Origin: Mycobacterium europaeum
Lineage (GTDB): Bacteria > Actinomycetota > Actinomycetes > Mycobacteriales > Mycobacteriaceae
NCBI RefSeq assembly: GCF_002102155.1
Contig: NZ_LQOU01000056.1
Coordinates: 1 to 60,071 of the forward strand
Direction: 5' to 3'
DNA length: 60,071 bases
In this document: positions 16,156-24,821 of the stretch, one piece after another
Numbering within the stretch: position 1 is the first letter of the stretch
How the letters are laid out: every line of letters begins with the position of its first letter
The notes under the pieces: generated by a model
Told to the model about the DNA's origin: nothing
What the model saw: only the letters and a program-made list of their open reading frames with translations
The model's database searches: none
Position numbers and translations under genes: made by a program

Positions 16156-17420
16156 GTGAGTCCGGCCAGTCGCGGGCTCCCACCCCGGCCCGGATCAGTC
16201 TCTTCGTTGGCAAGGGCGGGGTAGGCAAGTCCACGCTGGCATGTGCCACGGCGGTCAGCGCCGCGAGCGCGGGGCTGCGGGTGCTGGTGGTGTCCACCGA
16301 CCAGGCGCACTCACTCGGGGACGTGCTCGGCCTGCCCATCCCGCCGAGCCAGGGTGATCTGGTTCGGGTCCTCGCCGATGACGAGCAGGCCGGCGGTGGC
16401 TTTCTCGACGCGCTGGCGCTGGACACATTGGCCCTGCTCGAGGCCCGCTGGCGCCACGTGGTGGACACGTTGGATCGGCGGTTCCCCGATTCCGAGCTGA
16501 GTACCATTGCGCCCGAAGAACTTTCGGCACTGCCCGGCGTTCAGGAGGTGCTCGGGCTGCACGCCGTCGGCGAGCTGGCCGTGTCCGGGCGCTGGGACAG
16601 CGTCGTCGTCGACTGCGCCTCGACCGCGGACGCGCTGCGGATGCTGACCCTGCCCGCCACCTTCGCCCTCTACGTCGAGCGCGCCTGGCCGCGTCATCGC
16701 CGGCTGTCGGTCAGCGCCGACGACGCGCGGTCGGCGGCGGTGGTGGAACTGCTCGAGCGCATCAGCGCCAGCGTCGAGGGCCTGGGCGCCCTGCTGACCG
16801 ACGGCGAATTGGTCAGCGCGCATTTGGTGTTGACGCCGGAGCGGGTGGTCGCGGCCGAAGCGGCCCGCACGCTGGGCTCGCTGGCGTTGATGGGTGTGCG
16901 CGTCGAGGAACTGATCGTCAACCAGGTGCTGGCCGAAGACGAGTCCTACGAATACCGCAACCTGCCGGAACACCCCGCGTTCTACTGGTACGCCGAACGC
17001 ATCTCCGAACAGCGTGGCGTTCTCGACGAACTCGACGCCACCATCGGTGAGGTGGCCCTGGTGATGACTCCGCACCTGTCCGGGGAGCCGATCGGCCCCA
17101 AGGCGCTGGGCGCGTTGCTGGACAGCGCGCGCCGCCGGGGCGGGACGGCCCCGCCCGGACCGCTGCGGCCGACGGTGGACCTGGAATCCGGCACGGGACT
17201 TGGCTCCATTTACCGGATGCGGCTAGCGTTGCCGCAACTCGATCCGTCAGGGCTGACGCTGGGGCGCGTCGACGACGACCTCATCATCAGCGTGGGCGGA
17301 TTGCGGCGCAGGGTCCGGTTGGCGTCCGTACTCCGGCGGTGCACGGTGCTCGACGCGCACCTGCGGGGTACCGAGCTGACCGTACGTTTTCGACCAGATC
17401 CGGAGGTGTGGCCTAAGTGA
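16152..17420 (+). CDS. ArsA/Get3-like P-loop ATPase (Rv2184c-like), start uncertain
   Basis: The Walker A motif FVGKGGVGKST and a DTLALLEARW-rich lobe identify a deviant-Walker (SIMIBI) ATPase related to ArsA/Get3, whose families couple ATP hydrolysis to metal efflux or membrane-protein targeting. In this frame no ATG, GTG or TTG occurs between the TB16.3 stop and the P-loop. The best site is CTG at 16152, forming CTGA with that stop, which gives about 422 residues; otherwise initiation must lie inside TB16.3. The visible GTG at 16156 is out of frame and soon closed. The 3' end overlaps the next gene as GTGA. Confidence 0.78.
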   Translation: MSESGQSRAPTPARISLFVGKGGVGKSTLACATAVSAASAGLRVLVVSTDQAHSLGDVLGLPIPPSQGDLVRVLADDEQAGGGFLDALALDTLALLEARWRHVVDTLDRRFPDSELSTIAPEELSALPGVQEVLGLHAVGELAVSGRWDSVVVDCASTADALRMLTLPATFALYVERAWPRHRRLSVSADDARSAAVVELLERISASVEGLGALLTDGELVSAHLVLTPERVVAAEAARTLGSLALMGVRVEELIVNQVLAEDESYEYRNLPEHPAFYWYAERISEQRGVLDELDATIGEVALVMTPHLSGEPIGPKALGALLDSARRRGGTAPPGPLRPTVDLESGTGLGSIYRMRLALPQLDPSGLTLGRVDDDLIISVGGLRRRVRLASVLRRCTVLDAHLRGTELTVRFRPDPEVWPK

Positions 17421-17797
17421 GTGGGGCTCATCCCGAAGTCGGTCCGGAGTTGCGCCGGCTCGCCCAGGCGATCCTGGACGGGATCGACCCGGCGATGCGG
17501 GCGGCCGCCGCGCTGACGGCGGGCCGGGGCGTCGGGACCGGCAAATGTCAGCAGGTGTGGTGCCCGGTGTGTGCGCTGGCCGCGTTGGCGACCGGTGATC
17601 AGCACCCGCTGATCACCGTGATCGCCGACCACAGCATCGCGTTGCTCGAGGTGGTGCGCGCCATGCTCGACGACATCGACGGTGCGGCGAAACCCCCTCC
17701 CGACGGTCCCCCGGGCGACGGCGCCCCCGCGCCGGAGGCGCCGGACGCCGCGACCAGGACCCGCTATCAGCCCATCCCGGTCACCGTCGAGGAATGA
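17417..17797 (+). CDS. Conserved hypothetical protein with Cys cluster (Rv2183c-like)
   Basis: 126 residues from GTG 17417, overlapping the ATPase stop by 4 nt. The N-terminal half is helical; residues about 44-52 contain C-x4-C-x2-C (KCQQVWCPVCAL), a likely metal or redox site; the C-terminal third is Pro/Ala-rich and disordered. Coupling to the ArsA-like ATPase suggests a common task, perhaps as a small partner. No enzymatic motif is seen and the family is unnamed as far as I know. Confidence 0.78.
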   Translation: MSGAHPEVGPELRRLAQAILDGIDPAMRAAAALTAGRGVGTGKCQQVWCPVCALAALATGDQHPLITVIADHSIALLEVVRAMLDDIDGAAKPPPDGPPGDGAPAPEAPDAATRTRYQPIPVTVEE

Positions 17798-17881
17798 CCG
17801 TCCCGCGCCGAAGGTGGTCCCGTGCGGATGCGGTGGGTACAGTTGGCGCAGAACACCGGCGGGCGGGCGAGAGGGAGGGCC

Positions 17882-18619
17882 ATGTGGTACTGGCTATTCA
17901 AGTACGTACTCCTCGGCCCGTTGCTATACTTCCTCGGTCGGCCAAAAGTTGAAGGCCAGGAACACATTCCGAGTTCCGGCCCGGCGATCCTGGCCAGTAA
18001 TCACCTGGCGGTGATGGACAGCTTCTATCTGCCGTTGGTGGTGCGTCGCCGGATCACCTTCCTGGCGAAGTCGGAATACTTCACCGGGACCGGCTTGAAG
18101 GGCTGGTTCCAGCGCTGGTTTTTCACCGCCGTCGGCCAGGTGCCGATCGACCGGACCGATGCCGACAGCGCGCAGGCGGCGCTGACCACCGCCGAACGGC
18201 TGCTGTCGGCGGGCAAGTTGTTGGGGATGTACCCCGAAGGCACCCGCTCTCCGGACGGCCGGCTGTACAAGGGCAAGACCGGGCTGGCGCGGCTGGCGCT
18301 GCACACCGGGGTGCCGGTGATTCCGGTGGCGATGGTCGGCACGAACGTGGTCAATCCGCCCGGGACCAACATGTTGCGCTTCGGGCGGGTCACCGTCCGC
18401 TTCGGCAAGCCGATGGACTTCTCCCGCTTCGAGGGGCTGGCCGGCAACCGCTTCATCGAGCGGGCCGTCACCGACGAGGTGATCTACGAGCTGATGGAGC
18501 TTTCCGGGCAGGAGTACGTGGACATCTACGCCGCCAGCCTCAAGGAGAACCGCAACGGCTCGAACGGTCAGGGATCGACCAGCGAGGCCGCGCGGATTCC
18601 CGAAACCGCCGCCGGCTGA
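17882..18619 (+). CDS. 1-acyl-sn-glycerol-3-phosphate acyltransferase (PlsC-like)
   Basis: 245 residues from ATG 17882, with AGGGAGGG upstream; an in-frame ATG 60 bases earlier lacks similarity. An N-terminal amphipathic helix (WYWLFKYVLLGPLLYFLG) is followed by motif I NHLAVMD (NHx4D), motif III in YPEGTRSPDG and GVPVIPVAMVGT. These are the catalytic and binding blocks of LPLAT acyltransferases, which make phosphatidic acid on the inner membrane. The orthologue Rv2182c has about 247 residues. A disordered Ser/Asn/Glu-rich tail ends the protein. It converges on mptC. Confidence 0.92.
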   Translation: MWYWLFKYVLLGPLLYFLGRPKVEGQEHIPSSGPAILASNHLAVMDSFYLPLVVRRRITFLAKSEYFTGTGLKGWFQRWFFTAVGQVPIDRTDADSAQAALTTAERLLSAGKLLGMYPEGTRSPDGRLYKGKTGLARLALHTGVPVIPVAMVGTNVVNPPGTNMLRFGRVTVRFGKPMDFSRFEGLAGNRFIERAVTDEVIYELMELSGQEYVDIYAASLKENRNGSNGQGSTSEAARIPETAAG

Positions 18620-18632
18620 TCCGCGGCGTCGA

Positions 18633-19928
18633 CTAGCCGATCGCAGTCGCCGGCGTCAAGTGCTGCGGCGCCGAATCCCGCGAGGGGTTGCGGGCGGTGA
18701 CTGTCAGCCCCGCCGCGACGAGAACCGCCAGCGCCCACCACACGTAGGACATCCCGGCGAGCTGGCGCCACCAGACCGCCGTCGTCTCGTGATGCTTGGG
18801 CAGCAGGTCGATCGGCGACCATCTCATCAGCGCCACCCCCGCGGCGCCGACCACGGCCAGCGCCGCGTTGCGCCGCCGCCAGGCCAGCACGGCCAGCACC
18901 ACGACGGTCGGCAGCCCCCATACCCAGTGGTGTGACCACGAGACCGGCGAGACCACCAACCCGAACAGCGCGACGCACACGACGGCCAGCACGGGCTCGT
19001 CGGCCCGCAGCACCCTGCGCATCGTCCATACCGTCAGCGCGAGCACGAGCAGCGAGGCCGCCACCCACAGCAGGGAGCGCGGCTGCTCAGCGAGCCCGAG
19101 CCGGGCCAGCGCCCCGGCGATGTTCTGATCGGTGTTCAGAGCCGCCTCGCCGATTCGATCGGTGTGCGCCAGGGTGTGCGTCCAGTACTCCCACGAATCG
19201 CTCCACGCGAGAACGAAACCCACCGCCGTCGCACCCACGAACGACGCAAGCGCTGTCAGCGCCGCCCGGTTGTCGCGGCGGAGCAGGAAGTACAGCAGGA
19301 ACACCGCCGGCGTGAGTTTGAGCGCTATCCCCACACCCAGCAGCAGGCCCCGCGGCCACCGGGTACGGCGTGGCACGCAGTCGGCGATCACCAGCGTCAT
19401 CAGCACGACGTTGATCTGGCCGAAGGCGAAGTTCGAGGTGACCGGTTCCAGCCAGGTCGTCGCCGCGAGGCTGATGACGACGGCCAGCCACCAGCGGCGC
19501 AGCCACGCCGGTCCGGGCAGCGCGGTGGAGGCGGCCCAGACGTCGAGGCGGGTCAGCACGATCACCGTCGAGACGACCAGCAGCACCAACGTCAACGCCG
19601 TGATCGCGACGCTGGCGGCCGGCATCTGCAGCCAGGCGAACGGGCAGAACACGATTGCCGCCAGCGGGGGATAGGTGAACGGCAGATTGAGCCCGATCGG
19701 TGTGTGGAACAACACATCGCCGCGGTACAGCGAATGCCCGTGCATCCAGGCCTGCGCGCCCATCTGATACACGTCGATGTCGATGCGATACGGCGTGTGC
19801 CCGAACAGTTGCCAGACCACATAGCCCAGGCCCGCCGCCGCCAGCAGCCAAAGACCGCACCACAACAGGATTTGCCCGGGGCCCGGTCTGCCTGCGAAGC
19901 CCACGCCGGGCGCCCGCCATCTACTCAT
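18633..19928 (-). CDS. mptC: Polyprenyl-phosphomannose alpha-(1->2) mannosyltransferase MptC (Rv2181-like)
   Basis: 431 residues from ATG 19928. A GT-C (GT87) membrane enzyme with about ten helices; the acidic motif in the first periplasmic loop is visible (YRIDIDVYQMGAQAWMHG), as is YPPLAAIVF shortly after. The M. tuberculosis orthologue adds the alpha-1,2-linked single mannose branches to lipomannan and to caps of LAM on the outer side of the inner membrane, using C50-P-mannose. Divergent from the Rv2180c-like gene with 90 bases between starts. Confidence 0.88.
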   Translation of the reverse strand: MSRWRAPGVGFAGRPGPGQILLWCGLWLLAAAGLGYVVWQLFGHTPYRIDIDVYQMGAQAWMHGHSLYRGDVLFHTPIGLNLPFTYPPLAAIVFCPFAWLQMPAASVAITALTLVLLVVSTVIVLTRLDVWAASTALPGPAWLRRWWLAVVISLAATTWLEPVTSNFAFGQINVVLMTLVIADCVPRRTRWPRGLLLGVGIALKLTPAVFLLYFLLRRDNRAALTALASFVGATAVGFVLAWSDSWEYWTHTLAHTDRIGEAALNTDQNIAGALARLGLAEQPRSLLWVAASLLVLALTVWTMRRVLRADEPVLAVVCVALFGLVVSPVSWSHHWVWGLPTVVVLAVLAWRRRNAALAVVGAAGVALMRWSPIDLLPKHHETTAVWWRQLAGMSYVWWALAVLVAAGLTVTARNPSRDSAPQHLTPATAIG

Positions 19929-20018
19929 GTCGCATAACAGCGTAATCGGTCTGCGCGCGTGGCACGCGGCCCAGCGCGGCTCACGCGGCGTCGACGCGCA
20001 CAGGCGTACGTTTCAAGA

Positions 20019-20903
20019 GTGCTCCACTGGTTCGTGCTGCGGGTGACCCGTTGGTTCGCACACGACATCCTCGACGGCGGCCGGTTGCCACTGCTGTGCT
20101 GCCTGTTGGCGTTCATCATGACCTTTTTCGTCACCCGCACGTTCGTGCGCTTCATCCGGCACCGGGCCGCCACCGGGCGCGCGACCAGGTGGTGGCACCC
20201 GCGCAACGTGCACATCGGCGGCGTGCACATCCACCACGTGACCTTCGGTGTGGTCCTGGTGCTGCTCTCCGGGTTGACCCTGGTCACCCTGTCCATCGAC
20301 GGGCACGAACCCGAATTCACTTTGTCGGCAATCTTTTTCGGGATCGGCGCCGCCCTGGTGCTCGACGAGTACGCGCTGATCCTGCACCTGTCCGACGTCT
20401 ACTGGGAAGAGGACGGGCGCACATCGGTGGACGCGGTGTTCGCCGCGGCGGGAGTAGCCGGCCTGTTGATCATGGGACTGCACCCGCTGATGTTCTTCCT
20501 TCCGATATGGGAAGGCGCCGACTCCTGGCCGCTGCGGGCCGCGGTGGCCGGCGCGCTGGTGCTGACGCTGCCGCTGGCCGTGGTGGTGGTGCTCAAGGGC
20601 AAGGTGTGGACCGGTCTGCTCGGGATGTTCATCGTCGTCCTGCTGGTGATCGGCGCCGTCCGGTTGTCCCGGCCCCACGCGCCGTGGGCCCGCTGGCGAT
20701 ACACCAGGCAGCCGGAGAAGATGCGCCGCGCGCTGCAGCGGGAACGCAGGCTGCGCCGCCCGGTCGTGCGGGCCAAGCTGTGGGTCCAGTGCGCGATCGC
20801 CGGGACCCCCGGCCTGCCCGACGAACGCGCGGTCGACGCCCAACTCGACCACGACGTGCACGCCGCGCCGCCGCCGACGGAGCCCATCCTGATCGCCCGG
20901 TAG
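20019..20903 (+). CDS. Integral membrane protein with His-rich loop (Rv2180c-like)
   Basis: 294 residues from GTG 20019, matching the orthologue length; a longer frame to 19959 is Arg-rich and unlikely. Six or so membrane helices are visible. Between the first and second is WWHPRNVHIGGVHIHHVTFG, with five His in about 16 residues, followed by DGHEPEFTLSA and an LDEYALILHLSDVYWEEDGR segment. The His/Asp/Glu layout suggests a metal site at the membrane face. The C-terminal 60 residues are basic and soluble. Function unknown; it sits between mannosyltransferase and RNase genes. Confidence 0.82.
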   Translation: MLHWFVLRVTRWFAHDILDGGRLPLLCCLLAFIMTFFVTRTFVRFIRHRAATGRATRWWHPRNVHIGGVHIHHVTFGVVLVLLSGLTLVTLSIDGHEPEFTLSAIFFGIGAALVLDEYALILHLSDVYWEEDGRTSVDAVFAAAGVAGLLIMGLHPLMFFLPIWEGADSWPLRAAVAGALVLTLPLAVVVVLKGKVWTGLLGMFIVVLLVIGAVRLSRPHAPWARWRYTRQPEKMRRALQRERRLRRPVVRAKLWVQCAIAGTPGLPDERAVDAQLDHDVHAAPPPTEPILIAR

Positions 20904-20919
20904 CCCGATGCGCGTTGGC

Positions 20920-21027
20920 GTGCTGATGGGCCACTCCTCACTCGCGCCGTTCCGGCGCTCGCCGTCGCCGGCCGTGCTGATGGGCCACTCCTCACTCGCG
21001 CCGTTCCGGCGCTCGCCGTCGCCGGCC
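20920..21027. repeat. Two perfect 54-bp tandem repeats (VNTR/MIRU-like)
   Basis: Copies at 20920-20973 and 20974-21027 are identical base for base, beginning GTGCTGATGGGCC and ending GCCGTCGCCGGCC. They sit between the stop of the membrane-protein gene and the GTG start of RNase AS, only 14 bases upstream of that start. The length is a multiple of three. Intergenic tandem units of about 50-80 bp are typical of mycobacterial MIRU/VNTR loci; whether copy number varies here is not visible. Confidence 0.92.
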
Positions 21028-21040
21028 GTAGGCTGGCCGG

Positions 21041-21559
21041 GTGCGGTACTTCTACGACACCGAATTCATCGAGGACGGCCGCACCATCGAGTTGATCTCC
21101 ATCGGCGTGGTCGCCGAGGATGGCCGCGAATACTACGCGGTCTCCACGGAATTCGATCCTGAGCGCGCCGGGGGCTGGGTGCGCGCCAACGTGCTGCCCA
21201 AGCTGCCGTCCCCGGCGTCGCAGCTGTGGCGTTCGCGCAGGCAGATCCGCCTGGACCTGGAGGACTTCTTCGACGTCCAGGGCGGCGACCCCATCGAACT
21301 GTGGGCGTGGATCGGCGCCTACGACCACGTGGCGCTGTGCCAGCTGTGGGGCACCATGCCCGAGCTGCCGCGGGCGCTGCCCCGCTTCACCCGGGACCTG
21401 CGGCAACTGTGGGAGGACCGGGGGTGCCCGCCGATGCCGCCGCGGTCGCGCGATGCCCACGACGCGCTGGTCGACGCCCGCGACCAGCTGCGGCGGTTCC
21501 GGCTGATCACCTCGGTCGAGGCAACCGGAGGCGATCGGAACGGGGGAGCGCCGGGCTGA
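21041..21559 (+). CDS. DEDDh 3'-5' exoribonuclease (RNase AS)
   Basis: 172 residues from GTG 21041. The four acidic residues and His of the DEDDh family are in place: YDTEFIEDG near the N-terminus (D, E), the WAWIGAYDHVAL region (D) and RDAHDALVDARDQLRR at about 145-160 (H, D). The M. tuberculosis orthologue Rv2179c was shown to be an adenylate-specific RNase that trims A-rich 3' ends (from memory). The DTEF rather than DxE spacing and the short length separate it from oligoribonuclease. Its leader contains the 54-bp repeat. Confidence 0.9.
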   Translation: MRYFYDTEFIEDGRTIELISIGVVAEDGREYYAVSTEFDPERAGGWVRANVLPKLPSPASQLWRSRRQIRLDLEDFFDVQGGDPIELWAWIGAYDHVALCQLWGTMPELPRALPRFTRDLRQLWEDRGCPPMPPRSRDAHDALVDARDQLRRFRLITSVEATGGDRNGGAPG

Positions 21560-21619
21560 GGCCGCCCGAACGACGTTCGCGCTGATCAGTCACCATCGCG
21601 CCCCGGTTACCATGGACCG

Positions 21620-23008
21620 ATGAACTGGACCGTCGACATTCCGATCGACCAGCTGCCGTCGCTGCCCCCGCTGCCGGCCGACCTGCGGGCGCGTCTCGAC
21701 GCGGCGCTGGCCAAGCCGGCCGCCCAGCAGCCCAGCTGGCCCGCCGAACAGGCGACGGCCATGCGCACCGTCCTCGAGAGCGTGCCGCCGGTGACGGTCC
21801 CCTCCGAGATCGTCCGCCTGCAGGAACAGCTGGCCCAGGTCGCCAAGGGTGAGGCGTTCCTGCTGCAGGGCGGTGACTGCGCGGAGACGTTCACCGACAA
21901 CACCGAACCCCACATCCGGGGCAACATCCGCGCCCTGCTGCAGATGGCCGTGGTGTTGACCTACGGCGCCAGCATGCCGGTCGTCAAGGTGGCCCGCATC
22001 GCCGGCCAGTACGCCAAGCCGCGCTCGGCCGACATCGACGCCCTGGGGTTGCGGTCCTACCGCGGGGACATGATCAACGGCTTCGCCCCGGATGCCGCCG
22101 CGCGCGAGCACGACCCCTCGCGGCTGGTGCGCGCCTACGCCAACGCCAGTGCGGCGATGAACCTGGTGCGCGCGCTGACGTCCTCGGGGCTGGCGTCGCT
22201 GCACCTGGTCCACGACTGGAACCGGGAATTCGTCCGGACGTCGCCCGCCGGCGCGCGCTACGAGGCGCTGGCCACCGAGATCGACCGGGCTCTGCGCTTC
22301 ATGAGCGCCTGCGGCGTGGCCGACCGCAACCTGCAGACCGCCGAAATCTACGCCAGCCATGAGGCTTTGGTGCTCGACTACGAGCGGGCCATGCTGCGGC
22401 TGTCGGAGAGCGAGGACGGGGAGCCGCAGCTGTTCGACCTGTCGGCGCACGCCGTCTGGATCGGCGAGCGCACCCGCCAGCTCGACGGCGCCCACATCGC
22501 GTTCGCTGAGGTCATCGCCAACCCGATCGGCGTGAAGATCGGCCCGACGATGACCCCGGAACTGGCCGTCGAATACGTGGAACGCCTTGACCCGCACAAC
22601 AAGCCCGGCCGGTTGACGTTGGTGAGCCGGATGGGCAACCACAAGGTCCGCGACCTGCTGCCCCCGATCGTCGAGAAGGTCCAGGCCACCGGCCACCAGG
22701 TGATCTGGCAGTGCGACCCCATGCACGGCAACACCCACGAGTCGTCCAACGGCTACAAGACCCGGCACTTCGACCGCGTCGTCGACGAGGTGCAGGGTTT
22801 CTTCGAGGTGCACCGCGCGCTGGGCACCCACCCGGGCGGCATCCACGTCGAGATCACCGGCGAGAACGTCACGGAATGCCTCGGTGGCGCGCAAGACATC
22901 TCGGACCTTGACCTGGCCGGGCGCTACGAGACCGCGTGCGACCCGCGGCTGAACACCCAGCAGTCGCTGGAGCTGGCGTTCCTGGTCGCCGAGATGCTGC
23001 GCGACTGA
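21620..23008 (+). CDS. aroG: 3-deoxy-D-arabino-heptulosonate-7-phosphate synthase, type II
   Basis: 462 residues from ATG 21620, the exact size of the M. tuberculosis enzyme. It condenses phosphoenolpyruvate and erythrose 4-phosphate in the first shikimate step and is controlled by aromatic amino acids and by chorismate mutase. Type II marks: QGGDCAETFTDN with the metal Cys, KPRSADIDALGLRSYRGD, and DPMHGNTHESSNGYKTR. The last 85 bases overlap the convergent pknL reading frame. In M. tuberculosis a transposase gene (Rv2177c) lies between these two; it is absent here. Confidence 0.95.
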   Translation: MNWTVDIPIDQLPSLPPLPADLRARLDAALAKPAAQQPSWPAEQATAMRTVLESVPPVTVPSEIVRLQEQLAQVAKGEAFLLQGGDCAETFTDNTEPHIRGNIRALLQMAVVLTYGASMPVVKVARIAGQYAKPRSADIDALGLRSYRGDMINGFAPDAAAREHDPSRLVRAYANASAAMNLVRALTSSGLASLHLVHDWNREFVRTSPAGARYEALATEIDRALRFMSACGVADRNLQTAEIYASHEALVLDYERAMLRLSESEDGEPQLFDLSAHAVWIGERTRQLDGAHIAFAEVIANPIGVKIGPTMTPELAVEYVERLDPHNKPGRLTLVSRMGNHKVRDLLPPIVEKVQATGHQVIWQCDPMHGNTHESSNGYKTRHFDRVVDEVQGFFEVHRALGTHPGGIHVEITGENVTECLGGAQDISDLDLAGRYETACDPRLNTQQSLELAFLVAEMLRD

Positions 23009-24339
23009 GTTCCTCCAACGGTGTTCGCCGGGCCCTGCCCGGCCACCAGACCGTTCAGGTTGTTCCCGATCGTCCACGCCGCGGTGGCGACCAACCCGGT
23101 CAGCGCCATCACCAGCGCCACCCAGATCAGCACCATGCGCCGGCCGTGCTGCCGGGCGAACACGAATTCACTGATCGGGATGCCCGCGAATTCCCCTGCG
23201 ACAGGCTGGTATTCGTAGTCGTCGGGCTCGTCGTCGGACCGTGGGTGGCGCTCAGGCTCCGACCAGTCCCCGGCGCCGCGGGTCAACTGGCGGGTGGGTT
23301 GGCGAATCGGTGCGGCCGCGGGGGGCGGGGGCTGTTGCGGCGTCTCCGGGCGCCGGCTCATGCCGCCGGGCTGCAGGGCCGCCGAGCGGTGTTGCGCCGA
23401 GTTGCGCGGTGCCGGCACCCGAAAGTCCGGCAGCGCAAGCTCTTCCGCGATCGCGTCGAGTTCGGCGCCCATCTCGATCGCGTCGGCGTACCGGTCGGCG
23501 GGGTCGCGCGCGGTCGCGCGCTCCACGAACTCGTCGAACTGTGCGGGCACGCCGTCGATCTGGGTGCTGGGCGGCGGCACGTCGGTGTCCAGGCGCTGGT
23601 AGGCGATCGACAGCGCCGAGTCGCCGGTGAACGGGGTGCGCCCGGTGAGCAGCTCGTAGGTGAGGATCCCGGCGGAGTAGACGTCGCCGCGGGGACTGGC
23701 GTCACCGTGACGCACCTGCTCGGGCGAGAGGTAGGCCGCCGTCCCTAAAATCACGCTGGTGGAGGTGATTCCGGCGGCCGCCACGGCGCGGACCAAGCCG
23801 AAGTCGGCGATCTTCACGTCGCCGTCGTCGGAGATCAGCACGTTCTCCGGCTTGACGTCGCGGTGGACCAGACCGGCCCGGTGCGCCGCGGCCAGGCCGC
23901 CCAGCACCGGGCGCAGCACCGCGGCCACGGCGTAGGGCGGCATCGGCCCCCGCTCGGCCAGCAGCTCGCGCAGCGTGCCGCCCTCGATGAGCTCCATCAC
24001 CAGGAAGGGGTGACGGGCGTCCAAGCCCTGGTCGTAGACGGCGACCAGGCCCGGGTCCTTGAGCCGGGCGACGGTGCGGGCCTCGCGCTGAAACCGGGTC
24101 AGGAACTGGTCGTCGCCCGCGTAGCGGGTATCCATCACCTTCACCGCCACCGGGCGGTCGAGCCGGGTGTCGAGGCCGCGGTACACCGTCGACGTTCCGC
24201 CGCTGGCGATCCTGGACTGCAGCAGGTAACGGCCATCCAGCAACGCGCCCTCCAGGGGGTCTCCCGTCGCGGCCCGGGCCCGGCGGGGATGCGGGCCGGG
24301 ACGCCCCGAGGCAGCGCCGGGGGATTCAGCTTCGGCCAC
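22924..24339 (-). CDS. pknL: Receptor-type Ser/Thr protein kinase PknL
   Basis: 471 residues from GTG 24339 (AEAESPGAA); upstream in-frame sequence looks non-coding. Kinase domain about 40-300: Gly loop SGGTSTVYRG, Lys in VAVKVMD, HRDVKPEN, DFGLVRA, a Thr/Ser-rich activation loop (AAGITSTSVILGT) and SPEQ. A Pro-rich juxtamembrane region and one membrane helix (MVLIWVALVMALTGLVATAAW) follow. M. tuberculosis PknL ends just after the helix at 399 residues, whereas here about 46 more residues run into antisense aroG; the stop may have been lost. Divergent from its known substrate gene. Confidence 0.92.
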   Translation of the reverse strand: MAEAESPGAASGRPGPHPRRARAATGDPLEGALLDGRYLLQSRIASGGTSTVYRGLDTRLDRPVAVKVMDTRYAGDDQFLTRFQREARTVARLKDPGLVAVYDQGLDARHPFLVMELIEGGTLRELLAERGPMPPYAVAAVLRPVLGGLAAAHRAGLVHRDVKPENVLISDDGDVKIADFGLVRAVAAAGITSTSVILGTAAYLSPEQVRHGDASPRGDVYSAGILTYELLTGRTPFTGDSALSIAYQRLDTDVPPPSTQIDGVPAQFDEFVERATARDPADRYADAIEMGAELDAIAEELALPDFRVPAPRNSAQHRSAALQPGGMSRRPETPQQPPPPAAAPIRQPTRQLTRGAGDWSEPERHPRSDDEPDDYEYQPVAGEFAGIPISEFVFARQHGRRMVLIWVALVMALTGLVATAAWTIGNNLNGLVAGQGPANTVGGTQSRSISATRNASSSDCWVFSRGSHAVS

Positions 24340-24416
24340 GGGGCCATCGTAGGTGCGGCCCCCCGCCGGGCGGAAAACGCCGGTTCGATCCGCGTGGCAA
24401 GGCCTACACTGGCGCC

Positions 24417-24821
24417 GTGAGCAGCATTCCTGCCGGCGACGACGTTTTGGATCCCGACGAGCCAACCTACGACCTGCCGCGGGTCGCCGAATTGCTCAGG
24501 ATTTCGGTCAGCAAGGTGCAGCAGCAACTCCGCGAGGGTCACCTGGTCGGGGTGAAGCGGGACGGCGGCGTGGTGGTGCCGCAGGTGTTCTTCACCAAGT
24601 CCGGTGAGGTGGTCAAGAGCTTGCCGGGTCTGTTGACGATCCTGCACGACGGCGGCTACCACGAAACCGAGATCGTGCGATGGTTGTTCACCCCCGACCC
24701 CTCGCTGACGATCACCCACGACGGCAGCCGGGACGCCATCAGCAACGCCCGCCCCGTCGACGCCCTGCACGCGCACCAGGCCCGGGAAGTGGTGCGTCGG
24801 GCGCAGGCCATGGCCTACTGA
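24417..24821 (+). CDS. Winged-HTH DNA-binding protein, PknL substrate (Rv2175c-like)
   Basis: 134 residues from GTG 24417. An N-terminal helix-turn-helix (YDLPRVAELLRISVSKVQQQL) of the excisionase/MerR-like type is followed by a short wing and an all-helical C-terminal part. The M. tuberculosis orthologue binds DNA and is phosphorylated by PknL near its N-terminus (from memory); the N-terminal DDVLDPDEPTYD region with Thr is kept here. It is divergent from pknL, 77 bases between starts, and its stop overlaps mptA's 3' end by 7 bases. Confidence 0.9.
   Translation: MSSIPAGDDVLDPDEPTYDLPRVAELLRISVSKVQQQLREGHLVGVKRDGGVVVPQVFFTKSGEVVKSLPGLLTILHDGGYHETEIVRWLFTPDPSLTITHDGSRDAISNARPVDALHAHQAREVVRRAQAMAY

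Noticed and set aside
20908..21162. 84-codon frame over the 54-bp repeats giving a repeated peptide
   Set aside because: Its second half is a shifted reading of the RNase AS gene and the repeat has no ribosome site in front.
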